NCBI GenBank assembly: GCA_002796995.1
Contig: PEKW01000007.1
Coordinates: 1 to 64,000 of the forward strand
Origin: Rhizobium sp.
GTDB lineage: Bacteria > Pseudomonadota > Alphaproteobacteria > Rhizobiales > Rhizobiaceae
Direction of reading: 5' to 3'
Length of the DNA: 64,000 nt
Position 1 is the first letter of the stretch, and every line of letters begins with the position of its first letter. The notes below the pieces were generated by a model. The model was not told the DNA's origin, made no database searches, and saw only the letters and a list, made by a program, of their open reading frames with translations. Positions 34,706 through 44,597 of the stretch are shown piece by piece. Position numbers and translations under genes: made by a program.

Positions 34706-36406
34706 TCACAGGGGCTGGTCGTGGACCTCGATCCTTTCCGGCGCCAGTCCCTGCCGGGCGCGCTCATACATCAGCTGGAAAGCTCTTTCGAGGTTGCGCG
34801 TGTATCGCCTGCTGTCGAAGAGCGGGGCGGACGCCCTCGCCGCTTCGATGCGCGCTTTGAGTGCGCGCAGCCTTTCGGCATCGGAGGCGAGTTCGACGCA
34901 GAGATCGACATAGTGATCGGCGTCCTCGGCGACGAGCTCGGGCAGCTGCATCGCCCGCAGCAGGCTTTCCGACACGCGCGACGAGAAATTGCTGCCCTTC
35001 TTCGTCACGACTGGCAGGCCCGCCCAGAGCTTGTCCGAGGTCGTGGTGTGGCCGTTGCAGGGGAAAGTATCGAGCCCGATATCGGCCGCCCGCAGACGTG
35101 CGATGTGGTTCGGGTAGCTCGCCGAGTTCACGAAGATGATGCGTTCCGAGGCGATGCCGGCTTTTGCGACGGCCCGGCTGAAATTGCGTCGCGCCAGGGG
35201 ATCGTCGCACACCATCCAAAGGACTGTGTGAGGCGCACGGGCAAGGATCGCCATCCAGAGGCGGAAGGTTTCCGGCGAGATCTTGCGGACATTGTTGGCG
35301 GAGACAAGCACGGTCGCCTCGTCCGGCAGACCGAGCGCGCTTCGGCTCGGCGGAGGGGGCAAGGCCCGGTAGGTGTCGTCGTTCGGCTGATAGCTGTCCG
35401 GCAGCCAGCAGAATTTTTCATGGAAGAAGGGCGCGCTGGTCTCCGGGCAAACGACACGGTCGCCGATGATGTAGTCGCAGTCGATGCCGACGCCCGATCC
35501 GGGATAGCCGAGATAGGCGACCTGCACGGGCGCCGGGCCGGCATTGACGAGATCGATCCAGGCCTTGTTTGTGTGCCCCTTCAGATCGACAAGGATGTCG
35601 ATACCACGGGCTTGGATCTGCTGCGCCGCGTCTTCCGTCGACAGATGACCGATCGGCAAGAGCTTGTCGCCAAATCGCTTCCTGAAAACCCGGTCGGCGG
35701 CGACGAAATTTGCCTCGGTGTAGCAGAACAGGGTGATCTCGAACGCGTCTTCGTCGTGAAGCTCGAGCACGCGCTGCAGAAGCTTCATGGTCGCATGCGC
35801 GTCCGACCAATCGTTCGACAGATAGCCCAGGCGGACCTTGTCGGCGAACTGGTGCGGGCGGGCGTGACGGCGGGTCCGCGCTTCCGGACTGAAGGTCTTG
35901 CCGTTCTGGGTCTGGATCAGCGCATTCAATGCTTCGTCGCCGCACCAGGCGATGTGATCGAGCAGCAATTCGGTCCGGATCTGAAACGCGTCGCCGGCCC
36001 TGATCTTCGCCAGCGCTTCCGCATCGGAGCGCTCAAGTTCGTCCATGTCGAGCCGATAGTGGACGTGGTGGCGGAAATAGGTCGCGGCCGCCTCATGGCG
36101 CGGACTGCATTCGAGCACGTCGCGGGCCGCGTCAAAGGCCAGTTCCCGGTCCTCCCCCGGCTGGAGAAGCGCAAAGGCCAGTTCCAGAAGGTGTTGGCGA
36201 GGCACACCGGGAAGAGCGGCGGCCTGGCGATAGCGCAGGGCGGCTTCCTGTCGACGGCCGACGCGGTAGAGGCTCTGGGCAAGCCGGACCAATGCGGCGG
36301 CATCAAGGGCGTCGCTCCGGTCGGCGAGCGGCTTCAGGATTTCGATTACGCCGACGAAGTCACCTGATTTATGCTTTTCCAATGCCAAGGCGGAAACGCC
36401 AATCAT
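34706..36406 (-). CDS. GT41 family glycosyltransferase with TPR region (O-GlcNAc-transferase-like)
   Basis: A 566-residue protein. The first 130 residues are TPR-like helices. The rest is the Glyco_transf_41 catalytic region, with [19 protein letters not shown] (about residues 190-210), [34 protein letters not shown] and the sugar-nucleotide site [23 protein letters not shown] near residue 450. Such proteins may add GlcNAc or another sugar to proteins; some bacterial members have other roles. It stands alone without S-layer, flagellin or O-antigen genes, so the acceptor is open. Confidence 0.88.
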   Translation of the reverse strand: MIGVSALALEKHKSGDFVGVIEILKPLADRSDALDAAALVRLAQSLYRVGRRQEAALRYRQAAALPGVPRQHLLELAFALLQPGEDRELAFDAARDVLECSPRHEAAATYFRHHVHYRLDMDELERSDAEALAKIRAGDAFQIRTELLLDHIAWCGDEALNALIQTQNGKTFSPEARTRRHARPHQFADKVRLGYLSNDWSDAHATMKLLQRVLELHDEDAFEITLFCYTEANFVAADRVFRKRFGDKLLPIGHLSTEDAAQQIQARGIDILVDLKGHTNKAWIDLVNAGPAPVQVAYLGYPGSGVGIDCDYIIGDRVVCPETSAPFFHEKFCWLPDSYQPNDDTYRALPPPPSRSALGLPDEATVLVSANNVRKISPETFRLWMAILARAPHTVLWMVCDDPLARRNFSRAVAKAGIASERIIFVNSASYPNHIARLRAADIGLDTFPCNGHTTTSDKLWAGLPVVTKKGSNFSSRVSESLLRAMQLPELVAEDADHYVDLCVELASDAERLRALKARIEAARASAPLFDSRRYTRNLERAFQLMYERARQGLAPERIEVHDQPL

Positions 36407-36568
36407 AAGTAGCTCCTAATTTATCATCGTGCCAATCAGAGCGTGCAATATATTGGTTGTATGGTGTGGCAAGGATGCGCGTAGCTTGTGTGTCGCGCGC
36501 ATTCAGAAAATCGTGGGAATGCGCGCAGGCGCCCGGAGGCAGGCACTATGGGCGCAGGCAGCCCCGGT

Positions 36569-37480
36569 CTATCGTGCAGCGCGGCCGCCCCAGCTTTCGC
36601 GGATGTAGCTTTCGAAGAAATCGGAGAAGGTCGCGACGCGGAGCGGCAGATGCTCGTAGGGCGGATAGTAGAGCGTCAACCAGATTTCCGGCGGCGACCA
36701 CTGGTCGAGCACCTGCACCAGCCGTCCGTCCTTCAACGCGTGCTCGACGATGAACAGCGGCAGGAGGGCGATGCCTTCGCCGGCCATGGCAAGGGCTGCA
36801 AGGAAGTCGCCGTTGTTGACGCTGAAGCGGCCCTTCGCCTCGATGCTGCGGGTGGCGCCCGCCTTGCTGAGCTCCCAGACTTCCGTTCGCGTCTGGTCCT
36901 GATAGCTCAGGCACTCGGTCTTGGTGAGGTCCTCCGGCAGTTCCGGCGTGCCGTAGGCGGCGAGGAATTGCGGCGAGGCGACGAGCGCGCGCGGCACCGG
37001 GCAGATCTTGCGCCAGATGGTGGACTTGTCGCTCGGCGGCCCGGAAATGCGGATCGCCAGGTCATAGTCCTCCTCGACGATGTCGACAAAACGGTCGGAA
37101 AGATCGATGGCGACGCGGGTCTTCGGATGGATGAGCGCGAACTGGCTGAGCACCGCGGGCAGGACCTTGACGCCGAGCGACATCGGCGCCGACACCTTGA
37201 GCGAGCCGGTCGTCACCTTCTGCATGTCGCGGGTTTCCTCGGTTGCCCGGGCGAGCCCCTCCGCCAGGGGCGCGACGCGCGCCGCATAGACGGCGCCGGC
37301 GGAGGTCAGCGAGACCTGGCGGGTGGTGCGCAGCAGAAGCTGGACGCCGAGACGGTCTTCGAGCGCCGCGATCGTCCGGGTGACGGAGGCCGGCGTGGTG
37401 CCGAGCAGCCGCGCCGCGCCGCTGAAGCTGCGCTGTTCGGCAACCGCCAGGAAGGTGCGGATGGATTCCAGTTCGCCCAC
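36569..37480 (-). CDS. LysR family transcriptional regulator (quinone/electrophile set)
   Basis: A 303-residue LysR regulator. The helix-turn-helix is in AEQRSFSGAARLLGTTPASVTRTIAALE, and the C-terminal effector domain is typical in length. It is divergent from the ring-cleaving dioxygenase gene at 37606, with a 125-base gap, so it most likely controls that three-gene group. The effector is not known; aromatic quinones are a guess from the neighbours. Confidence 0.9.
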   Translation of the reverse strand: MGELESIRTFLAVAEQRSFSGAARLLGTTPASVTRTIAALEDRLGVQLLLRTTRQVSLTSAGAVYAARVAPLAEGLARATEETRDMQKVTTGSLKVSAPMSLGVKVLPAVLSQFALIHPKTRVAIDLSDRFVDIVEEDYDLAIRISGPPSDKSTIWRKICPVPRALVASPQFLAAYGTPELPEDLTKTECLSYQDQTRTEVWELSKAGATRSIEAKGRFSVNNGDFLAALAMAGEGIALLPLFIVEHALKDGRLVQVLDQWSPPEIWLTLYYPPYEHLPLRVATFSDFFESYIRESWGGRAAR

Positions 37481-37605
37481 GGCATCACCTTTACGAAAAT
37501 CGCAATAGTCTTTGCCGAATTATGCTTATTCCCGGCCGATTATCCATCCCCCATATTCGTCCCAACAGATGAACCCCGGTTGCGGGGATGGAAAGGAGCA
37601 AAGTC

Positions 37606-38538
37606 ATGCTTACCCAGATCAAGGGACTGCACCACGTCACGTCGATGGCTGCCAATGCCCAGGAGAACAATGATTTCTTCACCAAGACGCTCGGCCTTCG
37701 CCGCGTCAAGAAGACGGTGAACTTCGACGCCCCCGACGTCTACCACCTCTATTACGGCGACGAAGTCGGCAATGCCGGCTCGGTGATGACCTATTTCCCT
37801 TTCCCCGACATGAACCGCGGTGCACGCGGCGCCGGCGAAGTGGCCGAGACGGTCTTCTCCGTGCCGCGGGGCACGCTGCCCTACTGGCAGGAACGCCTGA
37901 CCAAGGAAGGCGTGCAGGGCCTCGGCACCTATGACCTGTTCGGCGAAAAGCGGCTGCGCTTTGCCGGCCCGGACGGCGACGGCTTTTCGCTGGCCGAGGT
38001 GGACGGCGACAACCGCACGCCGTTCGACGGCGGCACGGTGTCGAAGGACGAAGGCATTCACGGTTTTCGCGGCGTGACCATGCGGCTGCGCGACGAAGGT
38101 GCGACCGGCGAACTGCTGACCTTCATGGGCTACCAGCCGGTCGATCGCCATGGCGACATGATCCGCTACGCCATTCCCGGCGGCAACGGCGCAGACACCG
38201 TGGACCTCGAAGTCATTCCGGGCGCCGCCCGCGCCTTCCAGGGAGCCGGCTCCGTGCACCATGTGGCCTTCTCGGTCGAGGACCGTGCGGCCCAGCTCGA
38301 AGTCCGCAAGGCGCTGCTCGACACCGGCTACAACGTCACGCCGGTCATCGACCGCGACTACTTCTGGGCGATCTATTTCCGCACGCCGGGCGGCGTGCTG
38401 TTCGAGATCGCAACCAACGAACCGGGCTTCAACCGCGACGAGGACACCGCCCATCTCGGCGAGGCGCTGAAACTGCCGACCCGCTACCAGCAGTACCGGT
38501 CGCAGATCGAGGCGCACCTGCCGGCGATCAAGGATTGA
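37606..38538 (+). CDS. Ring-cleaving dioxygenase of the VOC superfamily (MhqO-like)
   Basis: A 310-residue protein of two vicinal-oxygen-chelate halves. Probable metal ligands are His in IKGLHHVTS, His in GSVHHVAFSV and Glu in GVLFEIATN, the usual His-His-Glu set. Relatives such as Bacillus MhqO cleave hydroquinone-type rings. The start at 37606 has GGAAAGGAG. It opens a plus-strand set with an esterase and an FMN reductase. Confidence 0.87.
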   Translation: MLTQIKGLHHVTSMAANAQENNDFFTKTLGLRRVKKTVNFDAPDVYHLYYGDEVGNAGSVMTYFPFPDMNRGARGAGEVAETVFSVPRGTLPYWQERLTKEGVQGLGTYDLFGEKRLRFAGPDGDGFSLAEVDGDNRTPFDGGTVSKDEGIHGFRGVTMRLRDEGATGELLTFMGYQPVDRHGDMIRYAIPGGNGADTVDLEVIPGAARAFQGAGSVHHVAFSVEDRAAQLEVRKALLDTGYNVTPVIDRDYFWAIYFRTPGGVLFEIATNEPGFNRDEDTAHLGEALKLPTRYQQYRSQIEAHLPAIKD

Positions 38539-38604
38539 CGCTTTCTGGGGCCGGCTCTTCCGGCCGGCCCCCAGGCACCTCCACCCGTTCAAGGAAGATC
38601 CATC

Positions 38605-39210
38605 ATGTCCCTTCAGAGCTACCATCATCTCTACCGCGCGCCCGAGGGCGATGCGCCGGTCGTCTTCACCTTTCACGGCACGGGGGGCGACGAGCAGCAG
38701 TTCGCCGGGCTGGTTTCGCAGATCCTGCCGAAAGCCGGCATCGTCTCGCCGCGCGGCGACGTCTCGGAATTCGGGGCGAACCGCTTCTTCCGCCGCAAGA
38801 CCGAGGGCGTCTACGACATGGACGATCTTGCCCTTCGCACCGAGGCGATGATCGGCTTCATCCGCGCCCAGAAGGAACGCCATCCCGGCGCGCCCACCTA
38901 TGCGCTCGGCTATTCGAACGGCGCCAACATCCTGGCCTCCGTCCTGTTCAAGGCGCCTGAACTCTTCGACCGCGTCGTGCTGATGCATCCGCTGATCCCC
39001 TGGAAGCCGGCCGCTCAGCCCGGACTTGCGGGCAAGGACATCCTGGTGACCGCCGGCGAGCGCGATCCGATCTGCCCGATGCCGGGCACGCGGGCGCTGG
39101 TCGGCTACTTCGAAACCCAGGGCGTCAGGGTCGAGACCTTCGTCCATCCGGGCGGGCACGACGTGCCGGCGGCGGAAGTCGAAGCGGTCGCTAGCTTCCT
39201 GCAGGCCTGA
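38605..39210 (+). CDS. Alpha/beta hydrolase, phospholipase/carboxylesterase family (MhqD-like)
   Basis: A 201-residue alpha/beta hydrolase. The nucleophile elbow is GYSNGAN, the acid is Asp in GERDPI and the histidine is in PGGHDV; TFHGTGGDE is the oxyanion region. It is 66 bases after the dioxygenase. In Bacillus the MhqD homologue is co-transcribed with MhqO, which supports a common role in quinone tolerance. Confidence 0.88.
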   Translation: MSLQSYHHLYRAPEGDAPVVFTFHGTGGDEQQFAGLVSQILPKAGIVSPRGDVSEFGANRFFRRKTEGVYDMDDLALRTEAMIGFIRAQKERHPGAPTYALGYSNGANILASVLFKAPELFDRVVLMHPLIPWKPAAQPGLAGKDILVTAGERDPICPMPGTRALVGYFETQGVRVETFVHPGGHDVPAAEVEAVASFLQA

Positions 39211-39349
39211 CACAGTCCGGCCGGGTGGAACGCATCCGGCCGTCCGCTCATTGCCCCCCTGACCATTGACGGCCGGGCCGCGAGCCTCTTTCCTGACACC
39301 ACACGGCAAGGCATCCGCGCCATCGGCGCCAAAGCACGAGGAGAACCAC

Positions 39350-39910
39350 ATGACGAAACTGATCGGTATTTCGGGCAGCCTCCGGAAGGGTTCGCTCAAC
39401 GCCTCGCTGCTGCGGGCGGCCGCCGGCCTGATGCCGGCCGGCTCGGAGCTTGCCATCGGGACGATCCGGGGTATTCCGCTCTATGACGGCGATCTCGAGG
39501 CCGAGCACGGCATTCCGGAGGCGGTCACCGCCCTGAAAGACGCGATCGCGGCCGCCGACGGTCTGGTCCTCGTCACGCCGGAATACAACAATTCGATCCC
39601 CGGCGTGTTCAAGAATGCCATCGACTGGCTGTCGCGGCCGTCGTCCGACATCGAGCGCGTCTTCGGCGGCAAGCCGGTGGCGCTGATGGGCGCCTCGCCG
39701 GGCGGGTTCGGCACCATTCTCTCGCAGAACGCCTGGCTGCCGGTGCTGCGCACGCTCGGCACCGAACTGTGGTCCGGCCGGCTGCTGGTGTCGCGCGCGA
39801 CGGGCGTCTTCGACGCCGACGGCAACCTCACCGATCCGAAGATCCAGGAACAGTTGCAGACGTTCCTGAAGGGCTTTGCCAACTTCGCCGGCTCTACCGG
39901 TTCCCGATGA
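39350..39910 (+). CDS. NADPH-dependent FMN reductase
   Basis: A 186-residue flavodoxin-like reductase. The FMN phosphate loop is GISGSLRKGSLN, and PEYNNSIPGVFKNAIDW is the family signature. It may reduce quinones or supply reduced flavin to a partner. The start at 39350 follows GAGGAGAACCAC. The last 17 bases overlap, tail to tail, with the end of the ABC permease gene on the other strand. Confidence 0.9.
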   Translation: MTKLIGISGSLRKGSLNASLLRAAAGLMPAGSELAIGTIRGIPLYDGDLEAEHGIPEAVTALKDAIAAADGLVLVTPEYNNSIPGVFKNAIDWLSRPSSDIERVFGGKPVALMGASPGGFGTILSQNAWLPVLRTLGTELWSGRLLVSRATGVFDADGNLTDPKIQEQLQTFLKGFANFAGSTGSR

Positions 39911-40931
39911 GCATCCGGTAGCGGAACTGGTCGATGACGACGGCGAGGATGAGCAGCGAGCCCAGCAGCACCATCTGCATGTAGGAGCCGATCTGCATGA
40001 GGTTCATGCCGTTCTGCACCAGCACGATGAAGAAGGCGCCCAGCACGACGCTTTCGACCCGGCCGATGCCGCCGCGCAGCGACACGCCGGCGATGACGCA
40101 AGCCGCGATCGATTCCAGCGCGATCGTGCCGCCGAGATTGGTCTCGCCGCTTTCGACGCGGGCGGTGAGCAGCACGCCGGCGACCGAGGCCAAAAGGGCG
40201 CAGAGGATATAGGCGAGGAACAGCGTGCGCTTGGTGTTGATGCCGGAGAGGTTGGCGGCCTTGATGTTGCCGCCGATGGCATAGATGCGGGCGCCGCTTC
40301 GCGTGCGGTTCATCAGGATCCACATGCCGACGATGGCAACGATCGCGACCAGGACCGGGACCGGCACGCCGAAGATGCGGCCGAAGCCGAAGAAATCGCC
40401 GAATTCGTAAGGCAGATTGCCGATCGGCACGCCGCCGGTCAGGTAGAGCGCGATGCCGGCGCCGACCGATTGCGCACCCAGCGTCATGATGAAGGGCGAG
40501 ACGCCGAACTGGGCGATGCCGAGGCCGTTCAGCGAACCGATCGCGAGCGCGGCGAGGAAGCCCGAGAGCACGCCGAGCAGGATGACGAGCCAGACCATGT
40601 CGGGGAACTGGGCGGCGAAGTAGACCATGACCGAGGCCGAGACGACGGAGGTCAGCGCGATCGACGTGCCGACCGCCAGATCGAAGCCGCCGGTGACCAG
40701 CACCAGCATCTGCCCGAGCGAGACGAGCACGAGATAGACCGACTGGCGCGCCACGTTGGTCAGGTTGTCGAGCGTCAGGAACTGTTTCGAGGCCAGCGTG
40801 AAGAGGATGAGGGCCGCCACGAGGAAGAAGGGCAGGACGCCGAGCTTGATGAAGACGGCCTTGAGCGCCGAAAGAGCGGAGAAGGTTGGCTTGGCGTCGG
40901 CAGTCGACGCGGTTTCCAGCTGGGTGTTCAT
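39894..40931 (-). CDS. CUT2-type ABC transporter permease
   Basis: A 345-residue ribose-class permease (BPD_transp_2). It has eight to ten hydrophobic segments and the conserved SLGQMLVLVTGGFDLAVGTS stretch near residue 75. The start overlaps the ATPase stop by four bases. It is the last gene of a set that includes the TorT-like binding protein and lies downstream of the pxp/biotin carboxylase genes on the same strand. The substrate is not known. Confidence 0.9.
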   Translation of the reverse strand: MNTQLETASTADAKPTFSALSALKAVFIKLGVLPFFLVAALILFTLASKQFLTLDNLTNVARQSVYLVLVSLGQMLVLVTGGFDLAVGTSIALTSVVSASVMVYFAAQFPDMVWLVILLGVLSGFLAALAIGSLNGLGIAQFGVSPFIMTLGAQSVGAGIALYLTGGVPIGNLPYEFGDFFGFGRIFGVPVPVLVAIVAIVGMWILMNRTRSGARIYAIGGNIKAANLSGINTKRTLFLAYILCALLASVAGVLLTARVESGETNLGGTIALESIAACVIAGVSLRGGIGRVESVVLGAFFIVLVQNGMNLMQIGSYMQMVLLGSLLILAVVIDQFRYRMLIGNR

Positions 40932-42448
40932 GCTGATTTTCTTTCCTGATCGAAGAAGGCGCCGAGAACCGCCTGTTCCTGAATGGCATCGCCCTCGAAC
41001 TCCGCCGAGATCCGGCCATTGCGGAAGACGATCAGGCGATGGGCGAGGTGCATGGCCTCGGGGAGGTCGGAGGAGATCACCACGACGGCCTTGCCGGCCT
41101 CGGCGATCGCCTTGATGATGCGATAGAGCGCGGCCCGCGTGCCGACGTCGACGCCGACGGTGGGTTCATCGAAGATGTAGATGTCGTAGTCCTCGCCGAA
41201 GCTCTTGCCGAACAGGATCTTCTGCTGATTGCCGCCGGAGAGCTTCGAGGCGGTGCGCTCGAGAAAGGCCTCGCTCAGATCGACCTTGCGGCCGATCTCG
41301 CTGGTCAGCGACTTGACTCCGCCGGGCGAAATCAGCCCGAGGCCGGCATTGGTTTCACGGCGATTGAGCACCGAAAGGGCGATATTGGTGCGGGCGGAGG
41401 CGCCGAGCAGCAGCCCCTCCTCTTTGCGGTCGGAGGGCAGGAAGAAGACGCCGTCCTGCAGCAGTTTGCGCGTCGGTGCGCCCGTGCGGTCATGGCCATG
41501 GACGCTCACCGTGCCGCCTTCGACCGGTAGCAGGCCCATGACGGCGCGGAAGGTGCGCGACTTGCCGGAGCCGACGAGGCCGGCGACCCCCAGAACCTCG
41601 CCGCGCCGGACATCGATGTCGACGCCGTCGACGCCCCAGGCCCTGAGGCCGCGGATCGACAGCACCGGTTCGGCCTGTGTCTTGCGTTCGATATGCGGAT
41701 AGATCTCATCCATCTTGCGGCCCGTCATCATCTCGACCAGCACGGTTTCCGACAGGTTCTCGGCACCGATCGTGCCGATCAGCCGGCCGTCGCGCAGCAC
41801 GGTGATGCGGTTGGCGATCGCCTTGAATTCCTGGATGCGGTGGGAGATGTAGACGATGCCGACGCCCTTGGCCTTGGCTTGGCCGATGAATTCGAACAGC
41901 TTCTCCGTCTCCCGCTCGGTCAGCGAGGCGGTCGGCTCGTCGAGGATCAGGATGCGGGCTTCCTGGTGCAGGGCCTTGGCGATCTCCACCATCTGCTGCT
42001 CGGCGCGCGACAGCGAGATCACCGAACGGCGAACATCGATGGCGAAGCCTAGGCCTGAAAAGAGCGCGCGGGCTTCCTCGACCATGCCGCGGCGGTCGAC
42101 CAGGCCCATCTTGCGAGGTTCCTGGCCGAGGAAGATGTTTTCCGCCACCGTCATGGTCGGGACCAGGGAAAATTCCTGGAACACGGCACCGATGCCGGCG
42201 GCCCGTGCGTCCTTGACCGAAGAAAAGTGCTTCTCTTCACCGTCGATGCGGATCACCCCCTCGGTCGGCGTGGTCACGCCGGCGAGGATGGAGATCAGTG
42301 TCGACTTCCCGGCACCGTTCTCGCCGAACAGCACGTGCACTTCGCCGCGTTCGAGCGAGAAGTCGACGCCGTCCAGCGCGCGCACGCCCGGATAGGACTT
42401 GGCGATGCCGGTCATTTCGACAAGAGGTGAGCTCAAGGCCATCCGCAT
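40928..42448 (-). CDS. CUT2-type ABC transporter ATP-binding protein (two ABC domains)
   Basis: A 506-residue fused ATPase. The first domain has Walker A GENGAGKST and the signature-like LSRAEQQMVEIAKAL; the second has GLVGSGKSRTF and LSGGNQQKILFGKSF. The layout matches RbsA/XylG proteins. Two in-frame ATGs (42448, 42442) are possible and neither has a strong ribosome binding site. It follows the binding-protein gene through a hairpin. Confidence 0.92.
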   Translation of the reverse strand: MRMALSSPLVEMTGIAKSYPGVRALDGVDFSLERGEVHVLFGENGAGKSTLISILAGVTTPTEGVIRIDGEEKHFSSVKDARAAGIGAVFQEFSLVPTMTVAENIFLGQEPRKMGLVDRRGMVEEARALFSGLGFAIDVRRSVISLSRAEQQMVEIAKALHQEARILILDEPTASLTERETEKLFEFIGQAKAKGVGIVYISHRIQEFKAIANRITVLRDGRLIGTIGAENLSETVLVEMMTGRKMDEIYPHIERKTQAEPVLSIRGLRAWGVDGVDIDVRRGEVLGVAGLVGSGKSRTFRAVMGLLPVEGGTVSVHGHDRTGAPTRKLLQDGVFFLPSDRKEEGLLLGASARTNIALSVLNRRETNAGLGLISPGGVKSLTSEIGRKVDLSEAFLERTASKLSGGNQQKILFGKSFGEDYDIYIFDEPTVGVDVGTRAALYRIIKAIAEAGKAVVVISSDLPEAMHLAHRLIVFRNGRISAEFEGDAIQEQAVLGAFFDQERKSA

Positions 42449-42483
42449 CGATCCGTGAAGTAAAATTACCTGAAAAATGGGAT

Positions 42484-42513
42484 GGAACCCGGCGCATTCG
42501 CGCGCCGGATTCC
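42484..42513 (-). promoter_or_regulatory. Intercistronic hairpin after the TorT-like binding protein gene
   Basis: GGAAnCCGGCGC/GCGCCGGnTTCC arms form an imperfect stem of about 11 pairs. On the minus strand CATTTTTC follows after a few bases. It resembles the hairpin after bmpA (32055-32089) and may act in the same way, partly terminating or protecting the upstream mRNA. Confidence 0.6.
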
Positions 42514-42519
42514 TGGGTA

Positions 42520-43593
42520 TCAGTTGACCGAGAAGACCGGCTTGAAGCCGTCCGGCGGCAGGATGTTGGTCTGCGGCACGCTTTCGACGTTCGACGGATC
42601 GACGACGAAGATCTTCGGGCCGACATGCTTCACCAGTTCCTTGCCTTCCAGCGCGCGCACGGCCTGGTCGATGGCGATGCGGCCCTGGATGACCATGGAG
42701 TCGGCGGGAGCCGCCAGAATGAAGCCGCGCTTGATGCCTTCGTAGACGCCGGGCGTCATGTAGAAGGCGAGCAGGTCGACCTTGCCCTTGAGGCCGCGTT
42801 CGCGGATCAAGCCTTGCGCCGCCTCGGCGGTGACCGCGGTGCCGGCGACGTAGCGGACGTCAGGCTCGGCCTGGAGTACGTCTTCGACGAGCTTCAGCTG
42901 GGCTTCCTTGCCGGTGTCGCCGTACTTCGGTTCCAGAGCCTTCACGGCAGAACCCTTGATGGCTTCGAGGAAGCCCTTGTTGGCGGCCTCGACCCAGCCG
43001 GCGCCAGCCGGGCCCGGGAACCAGCCGACCTTGACTTCTTCCGAGCCGGCCGGATGCTTCTTGGCGAGATAGGCACCGGTCTCGTAGCCCATGGTGTAGA
43101 AGGAGACGAGCGACTTGGCGGTCAGGTCCGGCGAGGACATGCCGTTGATGACGTCGATGACCGGGATGTTCTTCTTCTTGATTTCGCTGACGAGATTGTT
43201 CAACCCGTCGAACGAGATCGCGCCGATGACCACGGCTTCAGCACCGCCGGCAACGCAGTCCTCGATCTGGCTGATCTGCTTGTTGAGCTCGGTGTAGCCG
43301 CCGGCCTCGACGAGGTTCATCTTGACGCCGAGGTCCTTGGCCTGTTCGGCGACGCCGTAGTCGACGCCGAGCCAGTAGGCGTCCTTCATGTGCGGGAAGG
43401 AGACGCAGATGTTCCACGGCTTTTCCGCCTTTTCGAGCGGCGAGTAGGATACGTCGACCGACTTGCCGTCCGCGGCGAAGGCCGGTTCGATGGCCTGGGC
43501 CGGATAAGGATACCAGGCGTCGGCAAGCGCCGGGCTGGCAACGGCAAGCGCCAGGGCGGAGCTTGCAAGCGTCATTAGGATCTTGTGTTTCAT
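42520..43593 (-). CDS. TorT-like periplasmic ABC substrate-binding protein
   Basis: A 357-residue type I periplasmic binding protein. The signal peptide MKHKILMTLASSALALAVA ends near ALA-DAW. The region EKPWNICVSFPHMKDAYWLGVDYGVAEQA-like is typical of the TorT/RbsB group, with GGYTELNKQISQIEDCVAGG following. TorT proteins can be sensors for a signalling kinase, but the adjacent ATPase and permease make transport more likely here. The gene is 35 bases after pxpC. The ligand is unknown. Confidence 0.88.
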   Translation of the reverse strand: MKHKILMTLASSALALAVASPALADAWYPYPAQAIEPAFAADGKSVDVSYSPLEKAEKPWNICVSFPHMKDAYWLGVDYGVAEQAKDLGVKMNLVEAGGYTELNKQISQIEDCVAGGAEAVVIGAISFDGLNNLVSEIKKKNIPVIDVINGMSSPDLTAKSLVSFYTMGYETGAYLAKKHPAGSEEVKVGWFPGPAGAGWVEAANKGFLEAIKGSAVKALEPKYGDTGKEAQLKLVEDVLQAEPDVRYVAGTAVTAEAAQGLIRERGLKGKVDLLAFYMTPGVYEGIKRGFILAAPADSMVIQGRIAIDQAVRALEGKELVKHVGPKIFVVDPSNVESVPQTNILPPDGFKPVFSVN

Positions 43594-43628
43594 GGTCGTT
43601 CCCCTGTTTGAAGTCTTTGGCTGCGTGG

Positions 43629-44597
43629 TCAGAAAAGCGCGCGGATCTGGTCGACCAGCGCGGCCCGGTCCTTCCGGGCGGTCAGGGCGGTTTCCATGTC
43701 CACCTTGACGAAACGGGTTGGCGTATGCGGCTGCAGCTGGCCGATCAGGTCCATGTCGGCGGAGATGACCGTGCCGAGCATGAAATAGCCGCCGCCGGAG
43801 ACGGCATCGCGATGCAGGATGATCGGCTCGGTGCCGCCCGGCACCTGGATGGAGCCGTAAGGGTAGCAGGCGTCGACGATGTTCGAGGGATCGGAGCCCG
43901 CGCCGAAGGGCGGGACGCGATCGACGAAGTCGAGCTTGCGGCCGCCGCGGAAGCGATAGCCCATGCGGTCGGCCTCGGGTGCCACCTTCCAGGTGTCCTC
44001 GAAGAAGTTCTTGCCTGCTTCATCGGTGAGGCGGTGCCAGTAGAGGCCCGGCAGCACGCGCAGTTCGGCCGGCAAACCCGGCCGGCGGCGCAGGTTTTCG
44101 GGAATGGACTTGCCCTCGACCGCCTTGCCGGCCGTGCCGACCGGCAGTTCGTCGCCGACGGCGATCGGCCGGCCCTTGAAGCCGCCGAGCGCGCCGATGG
44201 CATAGGTCGAGCGCGAACCGAGCGCCAGCGGCACGTCGATGCCGCCGGAGACGGCAATATAGATGCGGGCGCCGGTCTTCAGGAAGTCGAAGGTCAGGAC
44301 CTGGCCGGCCTTGACCTTGAAGGCGGTCCAGCCGGGCTTTTCCTCGCCGTCGACCTTGATCGGCATATCGGCGCCGGTGACGGCCACCATGGCGTCTTCG
44401 GTGAATTCCAGCTTCGGGCCGATGAACACGGCTTCGAGGCCGGCGGCCCCCTCGTCATTGCCGACGAGCAGGTTGGCTGCCTTCAGCGCCAGACGGTCCA
44501 TCGCGCCGCCGAGCGGAATGCCGAGATGGAAATAGCCGGGGCGGCCGAGATCCTGGACGGAGGTGGCAAGACCCTGATGTTGAACCTTAATGGCCAT
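43629..44597 (-). CDS. pxpC: 5-oxoprolinase subunit C family (biotin-dependent carboxyltransferase, AHS2)
   Basis: A 322-residue protein of the allophanate-hydrolase subunit 2 (KipA/PxpC) family. It shows GLATSVQDLGRPGYFHLGIP near the N-terminus and the C-terminal FVKVDME region. The same domain forms half of the carboxyltransferase of urea carboxylase. The start is the ATG at 44597, overlapping pxpB by 11 bases, so the two subunits are probably made together. The frame upstream is shadow. Confidence 0.92.
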   Translation of the reverse strand: MAIKVQHQGLATSVQDLGRPGYFHLGIPLGGAMDRLALKAANLLVGNDEGAAGLEAVFIGPKLEFTEDAMVAVTGADMPIKVDGEEKPGWTAFKVKAGQVLTFDFLKTGARIYIAVSGGIDVPLALGSRSTYAIGALGGFKGRPIAVGDELPVGTAGKAVEGKSIPENLRRRPGLPAELRVLPGLYWHRLTDEAGKNFFEDTWKVAPEADRMGYRFRGGRKLDFVDRVPPFGAGSDPSNIVDACYPYGSIQVPGGTEPIILHRDAVSGGGYFMLGTVISADMDLIGQLQPHTPTRFVKVDMETALTARKDRAALVDQIRALF

